A DNA stretch of 64,000 nt from Saccharina japonica (lineage: Eukaryota > Sar > Phaeophyceae > Laminariales > Laminariaceae). The position numbers and the translations under genes were made by a program. Positions 19,144-28,203 of the stretch are shown piece by piece. The notes below the pieces were generated by a model. It ran no database searches, had not been told where the DNA came from, and saw only the letters and a list, made by a program, of their open reading frames with translations. How positions within the stretch are numbered: the first letter of the stretch is position 1; the number at the start of each line of letters is the position of its first letter. Location of the stretch: assembly GCA_008828725.1 (NCBI GenBank), contig MEHQ01000504.1, positions 112,333-176,332 of the forward strand, in the 5' to 3' direction.

Positions 19144-19223
19144 CCGCTTAAGAACTGGTCCCGAGAATTTGGGGACAAAACACTTGGAATTAGTGTGGGA
19201 CATGTTTTTCAGTTATGAATGGG
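19144..19223. mobile_element. MITE-A copy with TTAA both sides
   Basis: Starts CCGCTTAAGAACTGGTCCC and ends CAGTTATGAATGGG. TTAA lies at 19140-19143 and 19224-19227. Confidence 0.85.
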
Positions 19224-19252
19224 TTAACTACTTAACTACAAAATGCAAGATA

Positions 19253-19331
19253 CCACTATGTCTCTAAATAAAAGAACCGTTTGAACACTAATATGCAATA
19301 CAAACGGGACCTATATTTCGAGACAGAGTGG
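19253..19331. mobile_element. MITE-C copy, TA sites intact
   Basis: Starts CCACTATGTCTCTAAATA and ends ATTTCGAGACAGAGTGG with TA on both sides, 79 bp. Internal arms have drifted. Confidence 0.8.
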
Positions 19332-19504
19332 TAGTCCCTAGGTTGTAAATACGTAGTAAATAGGCACCGTCGCCAAATCGTTGCCAACTCTTGGTGTCAG
19401 AAGCCGTCCACAAGCAGCGCGAGCGCCCCTTCCCCCCCCCACCCCCCGCCATTGCATGCATAGTGCTCCCATTGCTGTCTCAGGAAGTGGCCACACCAGA
19501 AATT

Positions 19505-19746
19505 AAATTAACTCATTGAAGCTGTCATCCAAATGCAAGTCCGCCTCACAGGCGGTTCTTAGTAGGATGCAGCTCACGCTTCATGCAACTCGCCCAACAC
19601 CTCACGGCGTTCCGCGCTTGGTGCTAGCAATGTCTACCTGGTCGGTGAAAACCCGACATGCTCCGTCCCGGCATTGTAGGGATGTGAGGGTCTATGGTCA
19701 TACGACTACGGTCATGCATGAATATGAAGTACACCCCCCGCTCCCC
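19505..19746 (+). repeat. I-repeat, long form
   Basis: About 230 bp: 'atccaaatgcaagtccgcc', 'aggatgcagctcacgcttca', 'ctggtcggtgaaaacccgac', 'cattgtagggatgtgagggt' and 'actacggtcatgcatgaa', ending in poly-C. It matches 27800-28036 and, inverted, the start of both 14.7-kb units. Confidence 0.8.
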
Positions 19747-19776
19747 CATCCACACTGCTGTATATATTATACAGTA

Positions 19777-19890
19777 CAGGACACCTAATAAGAAACAGGA
19801 AATCTGGTCCAGGCTGAATTTCTTATTTGAGAGAGGGTGCTCTCTACACTAATTTCACCGATAAACGGATTCTCGAATTTTCTTCATTTT
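19777..19890. mobile_element. MITE-B copy, right end lost
   Basis: Starts CAGGACACCTAATAAGAAAC directly after TA, with internal 'gtccaggctgaatttctta' and 'acactaatttcac'. It loses identity near 19890. Confidence 0.75.
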
Positions 19891-19957
19891 TACTCTTAAA
19901 AAGTATTTCGTCACAAGAATGAACGTCTGACGAATTTGGGTTAAGAAACCCGACCGT

Positions 19958-20010
19958 TCAGAAAACGATTCAGCCAAAAAGTGCAACCTCTATCGTAGCA
20001 CGCGTCTAGA
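19958..20010. mobile_element. Element L, right end
   Basis: 'gattcagccaaaaagtgcaa' and 'cctctatcgtagcacgcgtc' match the inverted terminus of element L. The left end at 18246 lies 1.7 kb away and could be its displaced partner. Confidence 0.6.
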
Positions 20011-20069
20011 TAGTAGCGAGAAAACGATCGTTATCTTAGGAGATCGATTGTGGTCAAAGGAGGCGAAAC

Positions 20070-20248
20070 AGGAAGGGGATAGGGTTATTATTAACAGCAA
20101 AAAGTTTCTTTGTAATATATGGAAACAACGTAGTGAGCGCCCAAGTGTTGGAGGTGTCGCTATTTGGAGTAGAAACGGTGCTTCCGTCTCGAAAGGGATG
20201 CGTGGTCAATGGTCGAATGACTAAGGAAAGCAACAAATGAGTACGCCT
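20070..20248 (+). repeat. I-repeat, alternative upstream module
   Basis: 'ttctttgtaatatatggaaa', 'caacgtagtgagcgcccaag' and 'ggtgtcgctatttggagtag' lead into the common 'cgtctcgaaagggatgcgtg'. The same order is found at 27605-27780. Confidence 0.75.
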
Positions 20249-20363
20249 TATGGTGCCTGTTTAATCAGGCTCAGAATAGGTTAAGAGCTGCAGTCCATGG
20301 ACTGTAAATAATCGCTCTCCGATTTGGCGGCTCTCTTAGGGTCCCAAGGGGGAGGGGGGGGGC

Positions 20364-20420
20364 ATTCAAATTCCAAGTTATTTGTCCCCGAAACGGAAGG
20401 GTCCGCCCTAAAAGGCTAAA
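20364..20420. mobile_element. Degenerate MITE-A fragment
   Basis: 'attccaagttatttgtcccc' and 'ccgccctaaaaggcta' resemble the right half of MITE-A2. Confidence 0.4.
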
Positions 20421-20439
20421 GCTTATTATATAATATGTA

Positions 20440-20525
20440 CCCCTCTGATCCGAAAATATAAGCACCCTTTCTTTGCATGTTAATATGATTACTACAAGAG
20501 GCCCTTACATTTCGGAACAGAGGGG
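20440..20525. mobile_element. MITE-C variant, TA sites
   Basis: Starts CCCCTCTGATCCGAAAATA and ends ACATTTCGGAACAGAGGGG between TA at 20438-20439 and 20526-20527. The termini are CCCC rather than CCAC. Confidence 0.75.
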
Positions 20526-20676
20526 TAAAACCACCTCCTTTTGTGATAGCCCATCCAGAACTAGAAAAAAAAACGAAATCGGCATCGGCAGTCTCAATAT
20601 ATCGAGGATCCCAGAAAATCTGTATTTATGGGCGAGGGACCTCGCTCATAAATGAAAATTCCCTTCGATCCAGGGG

Positions 20677-20993
20677 CGTAACAAAAAAAAGAGAAAACGA
20701 CACCACACTTGTAGGAAGGTCAGAATGAAAAACAAACCGGATCGCTGTGATCACAGGACGAAATGAGCGAAAACCATTTTTTTTTCGTTTTTTGTTCCCT
20801 TTTTCAACTTGGTTTTAGAGACCCCCCTATTTTGTTTTCGCTGGTGGGGGGGGGAGGGGGGGGGGGGTAATTAAAAAAAAAGATGACTTATTGTTTTCTG
20901 GGATCACAACGGCCCGGTTCTTCCCTCCAATATAGGGGGGGGGGGTAGTGGGGTATCTGGGATTCAGATCCGCGCATACCCGGGTGCACAAAA
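20677..20993 (-). mobile_element. Element M2, minus orientation
   Basis: Reverse order of M1: 'gagaaaacgacaccacac', 'cggatcgctgtgatcacagg', 'cttggttttagagac', poly-G, 'ttattgttttctgggatcac', 'cttccctccaatatagg', poly-G, and 'ctgggattcagatcc'. It abuts M3 at GTGCAC. Confidence 0.75.
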
Positions 20994-21290
20994 AAAAAAG
21001 TTATCGACACCACCCCCCCCCCCCCCTATATTGGAGGGAAGAAACCGGACCGTTGTGATCCCAGAAAACAATAAGTCAAGTTTTTTTTTAATTACCCCCC
21101 CCCCCCCCCCCCGCCCACCAGCGAAAAAAAAATAGGGGGGGTCTCTAAAACCAAGTAAAAAAAGGGAACAAAAAGCGAAAAAAAAATGTTTTTTGCTCAT
21201 TTCGTCCTGTGATCACAGCGATCCGGTTTGTTTTTCATTCTGACCTTCCTAAGTGTGTGGTGTCGTTTTCTTTTTTTTTTTTGTGCACCC
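20994..21290 (+). mobile_element. Element M3, plus orientation
   Basis: This mirror copy faces M2. It has 'tatcgacaccaccccc', 'ctatattggagggaagaaac', 'ccagaaaacaataagtca', poly-C, 'ctctaaaaccaagt', 'gatcacagcgatccggtt' and 'gtgtggtgtcgttttc'. M2 and M3 form a 610-bp palindrome-like pair. Each contains internal homopolymers that differ in length between copies. Confidence 0.75.
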
Positions 21291-21315
21291 CTTGGGTAAA
21301 CATAATAAAAATAGA

Positions 21316-21640
21316 AGCAACAGCTGCTGTGAGATCGGCGATTTCGCCAAAACTCATCTTTGCCACCCTGATTTTTTCCCCCCCCCCCCCCCCCCCCCCC
21401 CGCATCATTACTTCGATCGCGCGAACTACGGGGTTTGAGGGGAACAAAATCTGACAGCTGTACGGCGGTGTCATCAGGAAGTACACCGTATATATGTGAC
21501 CTCCCTTCCTTGAGTTCCACAGGTATCAGATTTTGTTCCCTCAAAACCCGTAGTTCGCGCGATCGAAGTATCCTATGATATCCCACTCAGCTTGCAAACA
21601 TGAGTTTCGATAAAATCCTCGATCTCACAGCTGTGTTTTT
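21316..21640. mobile_element. G-repeat foldback pair (about 325 bp)
   Basis: Left arm: 'agctgctgtgagatcggcga', 'tttcgccaaaactcatcttt', a C-run, 'cttcgatcgcgcgaactacg' and 'gggaacaaaatctgac'. The right arm repeats these in reverse: 'cagattttgttccc', 'cgtagttcgcgcgatcgaag', 'gagtttcgataaaatcctcg' and 'cagctgtg'. The arms are about 120 bp around a 70-bp centre, so solitary G-repeats elsewhere may be single arms of this element. Confidence 0.7.
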
Positions 21641-21699
21641 TCTTTTTTCTTTTTTCTAGTATATAGTGTGTTTTTTTTTTAATTTTTTAATATATAAGA

Positions 21700-21752
21700 G
21701 AACAGAAATGTGAGGCTGTTTCAGAGTTCAGGGAGCGTGTGTCTATTACCTG
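21700..21752 (+). mobile_element. G-repeat internal fragment
   Basis: 'gtgaggctgtttcagagttc' and 'agggagcgtgtgtctatt' match the distal part of the copy at 31485-31668. Confidence 0.6.
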
Positions 21753-21890
21753 GTATAATATATATATATGGAAAAAAAAAAAACAGTTTTCTGCTGGGCA
21801 CTCACGGTACACGTCGACGGGCGATAATAACCCAAAAAAATGTCAACAAGGATGTCGTTGTTTTCGGTCGCTATGCCTTAACCCCTTTAA

Positions 21891-21972
21891 TCCATTCAGT
21901 ACTGAAAAAAAAATATTCCACACTAATTCCATGTAGTCTGTCCCCCAATTCGTGGGACCAGTTCTTGAGGGG
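21891..21972. mobile_element. MITE-A copy
   Basis: Starts TCCATTCAGTACTG after TTAA at 21887-21890 and ends CAGTTCTTGAGGGG before TTAA at 21973-21976. Confidence 0.85.
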
Positions 21973-21976
21973 TTAA

Positions 21977-22037
21977 GAACTGGTCCCACATACCTTAAAC
22001 ATTCAGAACTGAAAAAAAAACTATTGCACACTAATCA
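21977..22037. mobile_element. MITE-A partial, inverted neighbour
   Basis: 'gaactggtcccac' is followed by 'cattcagaactgaaaa' and 'gcacactaatc'. It looks like two partial ends fused, with the core missing. Confidence 0.6.
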
Positions 22038-22087
22038 AGGTTTACCAGGTAATATTTACCTGGATTGATATATTAAAAATTAAAAAA

Positions 22088-22200
22088 AAAACTCAGCTCT
22101 GAGATCGAGGATTTGATCGAAACTCATCTTTGCAAGCTGAGTGGGATACTTCGATCGCTATCAAAGCTGAGTGGGATACTTCGATCGCTATCATACCAGT
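22088..22200 (+). mobile_element. G-repeat with internal 31-bp duplication
   Basis: 'tctgagatcgaggatttgat' and 'cgaaactcatctttgcaagc' are followed by 'tgagtgggatacttcgatcg' present twice in tandem. Confidence 0.7.
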
Positions 22201-22314
22201 AGCACATACCGGTACCGGGTACTTGACATATTTATTCACGTATGATACGCATATGCACGTATTCATATATCTGGTACATCTGGAAACTATAATACAACTG
22301 AAAAACAAACAAAA

Positions 22315-22410
22315 GTTGAAATTTGAAATTTCACGGTTTGAAATTTGAAATTCGACATTTGAACTTCGAAACTTTTACTTTACCACAACCTGAGATTTTG
22401 AGATTTGAAC
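22315..22410. repeat. Degenerate TTTGAAAT short tandem repeat
   Basis: 'gaaatttgaaatttc', 'tttgaaatttgaaattcg' and 'gagatttgaac' recur. Confidence 0.7.
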
Positions 22411-22624
22411 ATACTGGCACTAATGCACACCTTAGGTCGTACCTGGTACGATTTTACGCGTGTACGCATATTACTTCATTACCAGAGGTACCAAAGTTTC
22501 ATTTTTTGGAACCTATCTGGCACCTATTAATACTACTGTACACGTCGCAAATCACAGACTACCAGGTAAAAGCCACCTGACATGAACTGTATTACAATTT
22601 GTCACTAAAACACATACCAGGTAA

Positions 22625-22690
22625 TCAAGAAGAGATCAAGAGACCTGGCGCTGTTTCAAACATCGACTATACCTGGTGGATAGTAGTACC
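22625..22690. repeat. O-repeat (AGGCCTGGCG motif)
   Basis: 'gatcaagagacctggcgctg' followed by 'tttcaaacatcgact'. The motif recurs near 25790, 26350, 26590, 26900, 26970, 29280, 30670 and 30750. Confidence 0.55.
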
Positions 22691-22726
22691 GATGCTGGCG
22701 GGTGGGTGGGTGGTGGGGGTGGTGGT

Positions 22727-22918
22727 GGTGTACGAACGTTCGAACCATATTTCATGACAAAATGGCTTGCATTACTACCCTTCACTTCAGGCACCTTTCT
22801 CGCAGTTTGGCCAAAAGCCTTCCATCTTCCACCAAACCGCCACAAAACTACATACCAAAATGACATCTTCGATCGAATGAAAAACGGATTGTGCCAGTGT
22901 TGTACGAACGTTCGAACA
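22727..22918. repeat. Segment bounded by the palindrome CGAACGTTCG
   Basis: TACGAACGTTCGAAC occurs at both ends. Between them are 'ttggccaaaagccttccatc' and 'aatgacatcttcgatcga', which recur with the same palindrome near 23690-23780. The palindrome also occurs near 27090 and 29375. Confidence 0.55.
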
Positions 22919-23035
22919 CCATTTTGATAACTTATTACAGCAGTAGTGCTTGCATTGCTACTGCTGTTTGTGGCGAGGCGTGGTCGCCCCTCGATGGTGG
23001 TTTGTTTATTCGGAGGTTTTGTGATCGGCACTTAA

Positions 23036-23244
23036 GGGCCCGTATTAACGAAGATAGCAAAAATTCAATTTGGAAAAAATAAAATTCAAATTCGCTTTTC
23101 ATTGGTCAACACACGCACCAGCACCAAATATTATGCCCCAAGATCCTAATCTTTGGTGCTGGTGCGTGTTTTGGCCAATGAAAAGCGGATTTGATTTTTT
23201 TTTTTTCCAAATTGATTTTTTTTCTTCTTCGTTAATACGGGCCC
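23036..23244. mobile_element. MITE-K (Harbinger-like), TAA sites
   Basis: A 209-bp element starting GGGCCCGTATTAACGAAG and ending CTTCGTTAATACGGGCCC. TAA lies at 23033-23035 and 23245-23247. The arms include 'ttttcattggtcaacacacg' and 'caccagcaccaaa' and pair over nearly the full length. A 3-bp TAA target and GGGCC ends are typical of PIF/Harbinger MITEs. Confidence 0.85.
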
Positions 23245-23308
23245 TAAGGGAGACCCTCCGACCCGAAACCCTATAAAAACAGCCCCATCACGGAGCTCCA
23301 TAGCGAAT

Positions 23309-23320
23309 AGTAGTAGTAGT

Positions 23321-23398
<78 letters not shown>

Positions 23399-23462
23399 GG
23401 TAGTAGTGGTAGTAGTATTAATAGTACAAGTAGTAGCAGAAGCAGTACGTGGTAGTAATAGT
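23309..23462. repeat. (AGT/AGC)n microsatellite
   Basis: AGT blocks alternate with AGC blocks for about 150 bp, grading into AGTGGT and AGTATT. Confidence 0.95.
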
Positions 23463-23807
23463 AGGTGACTTTGGCCGGCTTGTATGCTGTGTTTGGGAAA
23501 GACTCTAGGTCGTCGATTCGGCCATGCTGTGGCTTGCAACATACTCTAGGGTTGGTTTGGCCGCTTGAATATACCTGTGGTATTACCCCTCCGCCAACCA
23601 GGGTGCGTGGGCAAACGGCTTCCTTGTATATAGGAATAAATCACTTTTAGCAGGCGACCACTACGATCATACTTTCGACGGCACCGTCATACGATAACAG
23701 TTTGCCACAATCTGCGGGATGACATCTTCGATCAAAATTATACGGATGGTGTGGTGTGGCACGAACGAACGTTCGAGCATAATCTTGTATGAGTGAAATG
23801 CTTGACC

Positions 23808-23954
23808 TACAGCAGCAGCAGCAGCAGCAGTAGCAGCACCCAGCAGCAGCGTCCTCGCTGTTTGGCTTAAAAAAGCCTGCCATCTCCCATCAAACCCGTC
23901 AGAAATTACGTACAGAAACGACTACTTGAAACAAAGTACATTAATCCTTGAGCT

Positions 23955-23996
<42 letters not shown>

Positions 23997-24093
23997 CCGT
24001 CCTCGCTGTTTGGCTTAATAAAAAAACCTTCCATCTCTCATCAAACCCGTCATAAATTACGTACATAAACGACATCTTGGAACAAAGTACATT
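23808..24093. repeat. Two-copy tandem repeat carrying (CAG)n
   Basis: Units at about 23808 and 23953 (about 143 bp) each contain a CAG run of different length, 'cgtcctcgctgtttggctta', 'atcaaacccgtca' and 'caaagtacatt'. Confidence 0.8.
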
Positions 24094-24223
24094 GTTGTTT
24101 GTTTAACTAGAAAATCGATCGATGGTCCTTTCAACATTGAAAATAGAAAACATCAGCTGTAAGAAGTTGAAAGGGTTTCCTCCAATCTCATATTATACAA
24201 ATTTGCGAGCTGTGTGTAACCTT

Positions 24224-24289
24224 GACCCCATATTTGGGGACAAACTACTTGGAATTAGTGGCGGGTATTTTTTTCAGTTCTGAATGGGT
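24224..24289. mobile_element. MITE-A copy, left end lost
   Basis: Keeps 'gggacaaactacttggaatt' and 'ttcagttctgaatggg'. The first 20 bp are altered. Confidence 0.7.
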
Positions 24290-24309
24290 TTAATATATTT
24301 AAAAAGTTA

Positions 24310-24398
24310 AAAAACAACAGCTGTGAGCTCGAGGACTTCGTCGAAGCTCATCTTTGCTAGCTGAGTGTAATACTTCGATCGCGCGTACTTACGGATTA
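24310..24398 (+). mobile_element. G-repeat arm
   Basis: 'acagctgtgagctcgaggac', 'cgtcgaagctcatctttgct' and 'cttcgatcgcgcgtacttac'. A second weak arm follows at about 24470-24520. Confidence 0.7.
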
Positions 24399-24817
24399 AT
24401 GTATATCATACAACGTATACATCAAGCAGAAAAAAAAACGGTGTGAAATGAAAACAAAAATACTCAAAAAATCATATTTGCAAGCATGGTGTGATAATTC
24501 GATCGCGCTTTCTACGAGGCGTGTAATACGTATGCCCTCCGATGCTGTGCTTGTCATGGTCACAAGAGGCAAGCGCCTAAATCTATCGGACATTTTCACG
24601 TACTCCGATTTGACCCCAACAAGATAACAGCACAAGATAGCAGGACGAGATAACAGGACAAGATAGCACACGCCCCCTACAGGGACGATGTTGCGGACGC
24701 ACGCGACTTCTTTCCAAATCAAGGAAGGGGGCCCGAAACACGCACAAAGAGATAACGGTGGGTGGTTAGGAAAACATCTCGTACGAGAGATCTCTTTCCA
24801 TACTATTAATAGTACTC

Positions 24818-24928
24818 TTACGGGAGTCCATAGTAAATAGGACCAAATGTTCGCAAAAATAGGAAAAGTTGTAGGTTTTTTTTTTGTGTACACCATATAT
24901 CCTACCAGGTATTCACTATGATCCCGTA
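24818..24928. mobile_element. MITE-D with a TACCAGGTA insertion
   Basis: The left end is TTACGGGAGTCCATAGTAAA. The right arm reads TCCTACCAGGTATTCACTAT where consensus copies have TCCTATTTACTAT. The difference is a gain of CCAGGTA at a TA, at 24903-24911, plus one base substitution. Confidence 0.8.
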
Positions 24929-25153
24929 CTAAGACAACCTGACGCAATTCTCGGCCGTACGCCCTCCCCGCCTTATGGAAAAAAATCAGCTCAGAAATTC
25001 GTCCAAGAAGGGGATGGGTGTAAGGCACATTTTATAGTGAGCCCGCCAAATATTGTTAGTAAAAATACATGGCGCGTGTATGACCCTACATGAGTAGTAC
25101 CTCATATTATCGCGTGGAAGCCGTACAATCTGCCATGATGTATCCACAACTAC

Positions 25154-25253
25154 GGAGGGCCATCGTCAAAAAGAAGCTACACCAAAAAAAAATACTTGCG
25201 CATTTTCCTATTTTTACTAACAATATTTGGTCCTATTTATGTATGACCCGTGG
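25154..25253. mobile_element. MITE-D copy
   Basis: 'tacggagggccatcgtcaaa' pairs with 'tttggtcctatttatgta'. The adjacent 25035-25085 stretch ('ccaaatattgttagtaaaaa') is half of another copy. Confidence 0.6.
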
Positions 25254-25296
25254 GAGCCAGCCGTGCAATCTGCAGTGATCTATATATTTACTAATA

Positions 25297-25366
25297 TCAC
25301 GGAGGAGTACGAGTAGTAAAAAGGAACGGGCAGAAAACACAAAAACCTACCTGGTATATATACAGC
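25297..25366. mobile_element. MITE-D left-half fragment
   Basis: 'tcacggaggagtacgagtag' and 'acacaaaaacctacctggta'. A TACCTGGTA interrupts the internal sequence near 25344. Confidence 0.55.
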
Positions 25367-25550
25367 AGTGGGCACCCCGACTAAAACGAGGGAAAACGTT
25401 GTGTGTGTGTGGGGGGGAGGGGGGGAGGTCGGATGGAAAAAAACTCTCAATAAATTTAAAGTCACACAATACTCCACCAAAGTTACAGTTGTACAACTGT
25501 TGTTTCGATGGTATATATGTATATATACGTACACGAAGTACGTACAGTAG

Positions 25551-25605
25551 CTTTCCAAAGATGAGATTTGAGGAAAATCTCCATCTCACAGCTTTGCTTT
25601 GTATT
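25551..25605 (-). mobile_element. G-repeat fragment
   Basis: 'tccaaagatgagatttgagg' and 'aaaatctccatctcacagct' are the reverse complement of a G arm. Confidence 0.55.
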
Positions 25606-25626
25606 TGTTTTCATTTTTTTTCTTAA

Positions 25627-25702
25627 CCCTTACGTATAGGACTGGGGTCCCGTTTTGGGGACAAATTACTTAGAATTAGAGTGGTTTGTCCCCAAAACGG
25701 GT
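25627..25702. mobile_element. MITE-A2 with a TACGTA insertion, right end lost
   Basis: After TTAA (25623-25626) it reads CCCTTACGTATAGGACTGG where other copies read CCCTTATAGGACTGG. The gain is CGTA at a TA. The right arm is cut after 'cccaaaacgggta'. Confidence 0.8.
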
Positions 25703-25843
25703 ATGTACCTTGATAAAAAAGTAACCAGGTCGTAACACGTTAACAGCAAATTAGACACGCACCATCACCCCTCATCCGGGGGGGGGACCAAGAGGCCTGG
25801 CGCTATATCCACACAAGCATCTGAGCTCCCAGGAGCTCAAAGG

Positions 25844-25879
25844 AAAAAAAAAAAAAAAAAAAAAAAAAAAAAANNNNNN
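25844..25879. other. Poly-A run ending in an assembly gap (6 N)
   Basis: About 30 A precede NNNNNN at 25874-25879. The gap size is probably nominal. Confidence 0.9.
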
Positions 25880-25977
25880 AGGGGCGGGCATACTAAAATT
25901 GTTGCTTGCCTTATTAATAGTAGAAATTGAACCATTGACCACGCGTCTCTTTCGAGGCGGAGCACCACCCGGGTTGG
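25880..25977. repeat. I-repeat fragment after the gap
   Basis: 'ttgttgcttgccttatta', 'gaaattgaaccattgacc' and 'ctttcgaggcggagc'. Compared with sister copies, TTAATAGTAGAAATTG replaces a short 'gtcatttg'. Confidence 0.65.
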
Positions 25978-26003
25978 AGAAACTACAAATCACGGTATAT
26001 ATT

Positions 26004-26176
26004 GGGGCCTGTATAACGCAGCACGAATAAGGCGGCCGCCCGATACAAGGCGGTCGAAATCGGCCGTCACGACCAAAACAATGCACTCACACGGTGGAAT
26101 GGATAGTGCGGCCACCCGATACAAGGCGGTGAAAATCTCGGTGCACTACGTACACATACCGCCTTATTTAGGCCCC
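26004..26176. mobile_element. Element H2, short form
   Basis: Ends are GGGGCCTGTATAACG and CCTTATTTAGGCCCC. It contains about two inverted copies of the 76-bp unit, for example 'cgatacaaggcggtcgaaat' and 'cggtgcactacgtacacata'. It is the second member of the H family (first at 10093). Confidence 0.75.
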
Positions 26177-26209
26177 ACTCCTATTAATTATTAAGAATAG
26201 TGTACGTAT

Positions 26210-27000
26210 GATACTGTAAAAAGATTGCAAAAAATTGCCAAAGGTTGAAAAATTACATTTTTTGTTGGTTTAAGTCGTACCAAACAACAATGTAACGGCC
26301 AATGACGCACATCATCATGATCACTATCATCCATCTATCCATCCATCGATCGTAAGAGGGATCAAGAGGCCCGGCGTAGTTTCGAAACATCGACGGAATT
26401 TAATGCTGAGCTCCCAGCAGCTCACGGAATGAACGATGGAAAGGAGGAGGGGGGGGGGGAGGTTGCTTGTAAAAACTCTCCAAATTTGTCGAATGACAAA
26501 TTACAACCAAAGTTGCAAATTACATTTTTTTGCCGGTGCAAAGTAACGAGTTAACGGCAAATCACCGCATCATCATCAATCATTTGGGGATCAAGGGGCC
26601 TCGCGCTCTTCACACCAGCATTTGAGCTCGGGGGGGGGGGGGGGGAGGGGAACCCGATCAAAAACAGGGGGGCGGGGGGGGGTAAAATAACTCACCATAA
26701 ACTTAGAAAGTTTTACAAACTACTGCTGTAGTCCAAAAAGTCGCAAATTACATTTTTTTGCAAATTACATATTTTTGCAAATTACATTTTTCGCAAATTA
26801 CATATTTTGGAGGCTGGTAGAAAAAAAACATGGAACATACAGATAAAGGAAAATTACAGACATCATCATCATCATCATCATCATCACCATCGATCATCAC
26901 GGGATCAAAAGGCCTGGTGTAGTTTCGAAGATTGCACGCATCACGGTCACTCATGACAAAACAGATCAAAGAGTCTCAGCGTAGTTTCGGACATCGACTG
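26210..27000. repeat. Cluster of diverged O-repeat and TTGCAAATTACATTTTT motifs
   Basis: 'gcaaattacatttttt' repeats at 26510, 26740, 26757 and 26777. The O motif 'gggatcaagaggcc' recurs three to four times. 'catcatcatcatc' microsatellites lie at 26860-26888. The array is tandem but heavily diverged. Confidence 0.6.
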
Positions 27001-27016
27001 AGTGGAGGATGGAGGA

Positions 27017-27018
27017 GG

Positions 27019-27055
<37 letters not shown>

Positions 27056-27235
27056 GGTGGTGGTGGTGTTGATGTTGTTGGTGGTATCGTACGAACGTTC
27101 CAGCACGATCTCAATTTCTCTATAAGGAGTGCATTTACAGCAGCAGCAGCAGCAGCAGCAGCCTCACACTTTCGCCTCGAAGAAAGCATTATTTCCTCAC
27201 TTCCTTCCTTCCTTCCTTCCTTCCTTCCTTCCACC
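27017..27235. repeat. Microsatellites (TTG)n, (CAG)n and (CCTT)n
   Basis: GTT/TTG at about 27017-27075, CAG at 27137-27163 and CCTT at 27197-27233. Overlapping frames of 95-126 codons here are products of the repeats. Confidence 0.9.
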
Positions 27236-27289
27236 TGCTTTTACTTTTTTTCTTTTTTTCTTTTTTACTTTACTTTTTTTCGTTTTTGC

Positions 27290-27372
27290 CTGTTTTTTCT
27301 TCCCAATTATGAACTTGGCCCTTGCTCTCTCCCTCCTGCTCATAGTCGTACAACTCGGATTAGGGGCCACAT
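27290..27372 (-). mobile_element. Weak SINE fragment
   Basis: 'tgctctctccctcctgctc', 'atagtcgtacaactcgga' and 'ttaggggccac' resemble the SINE body ('cctagtcgtaactcagatcc'). Confidence 0.35.
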
Positions 27373-27592
27373 ATATAAATAGCTACGTAGTTGGCTCTTC
27401 TCCCATTGCCAAGTTACGAAAATCCCATGCTCGATCGCTTAACGCTGGGGGGGGGGGTGTGGGGGGGGGGGGTGGGGGAGGCGTTTACTCGCTTTTTTCA
27501 CGGTAATACTAGCTGCATAGGGCGTCTTATTTATTTCGCTTAAGTTCCGGGTTGCCTTTCGTCCGTTCTTTCGTTACCAGCTGTTATTCGCC

Positions 27593-28036
27593 CCCCCCCC
27601 CCCCGGCGCCGAAGGGGATAGGATTAGCGAGAGGCTTCTTTGTAATATATGGAAACAACGTAATGAGCGCCCAAATGTTGGAGGTGTCTCTATTAGGAGT
27701 AGGAACGGTGCTCCCTCATTCTCCAAAGGGATGCGTGGTCAATGGAGAACCGACTAAGGCAAGCCACAAATGAGTACGCCCCCCCCGCCCCCCCCCTGAG
27801 GCTGTCGTCCACATGCAAGTCCCCCTCACAAGCGGTTCTTACGAGCAGGATGCAGCTTACGCTTCATGCGACTCGCCTAATATATATATCACGGCGCTTC
27901 ACGCTTGGTGCAAGCCATAGCAATGTCTGCCTGGCCGGTGAACACCCAACGTGCTCCGTCTCGGCATTGTAGGGATGCGAGGGTCTTATGGCCATACGAC
28001 TACAGCCGTGCACGACATGAGTACCCCCCCCCCCCG
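27593..28036 (+). repeat. I-repeats, two forms in tandem
   Basis: The alternative module at 27605-27780 ('gtaatatatggaaacaacg', 'ccaaatgttggaggtgtctc') is followed after poly-C by the long form at 27800-28028 ('gtcgtccacatgcaagtccc', 'ggatgcagcttacgcttcat'), ending in poly-C. 'cgcctaatatatatatcacg' has an extra TATATATA relative to 'cgcccaacacctcacg' at 19.6 kb. Confidence 0.8.
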
Positions 28037-28039
28037 GAC

Positions 28040-28192
28040 CGACTTTTCGAGCTCGATATCTCCACGGCATGAAGAATGGCAGCGCCCAGTGCCGCATAGG
28101 GTGAGTGGTGTTGGACATATTAGGTCCGTGTCGCTTGGCACTGCTGTGCCTCTTCTTTGTTATATACGGAGCTATCGAAGCTCGAAAAGTCG
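28040..28192. mobile_element. Solo MITE-like foldback
   Basis: CGACTTTTCGAGCTCGATAT at the left is mirrored by GCTCGAAAAGTCG at the right, giving about 24-bp inverted ends around a 105-bp interior. I saw no other copy in the window. Confidence 0.55.
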
Positions 28193-28203
28193 CTCCGATA
28201 TGT

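Noticed and set aside
24396-25028. 210-codon minus-strand ORF
   Set aside because: It runs through a G-repeat and a MITE-D and has no domain-like pattern; it is probably chance.
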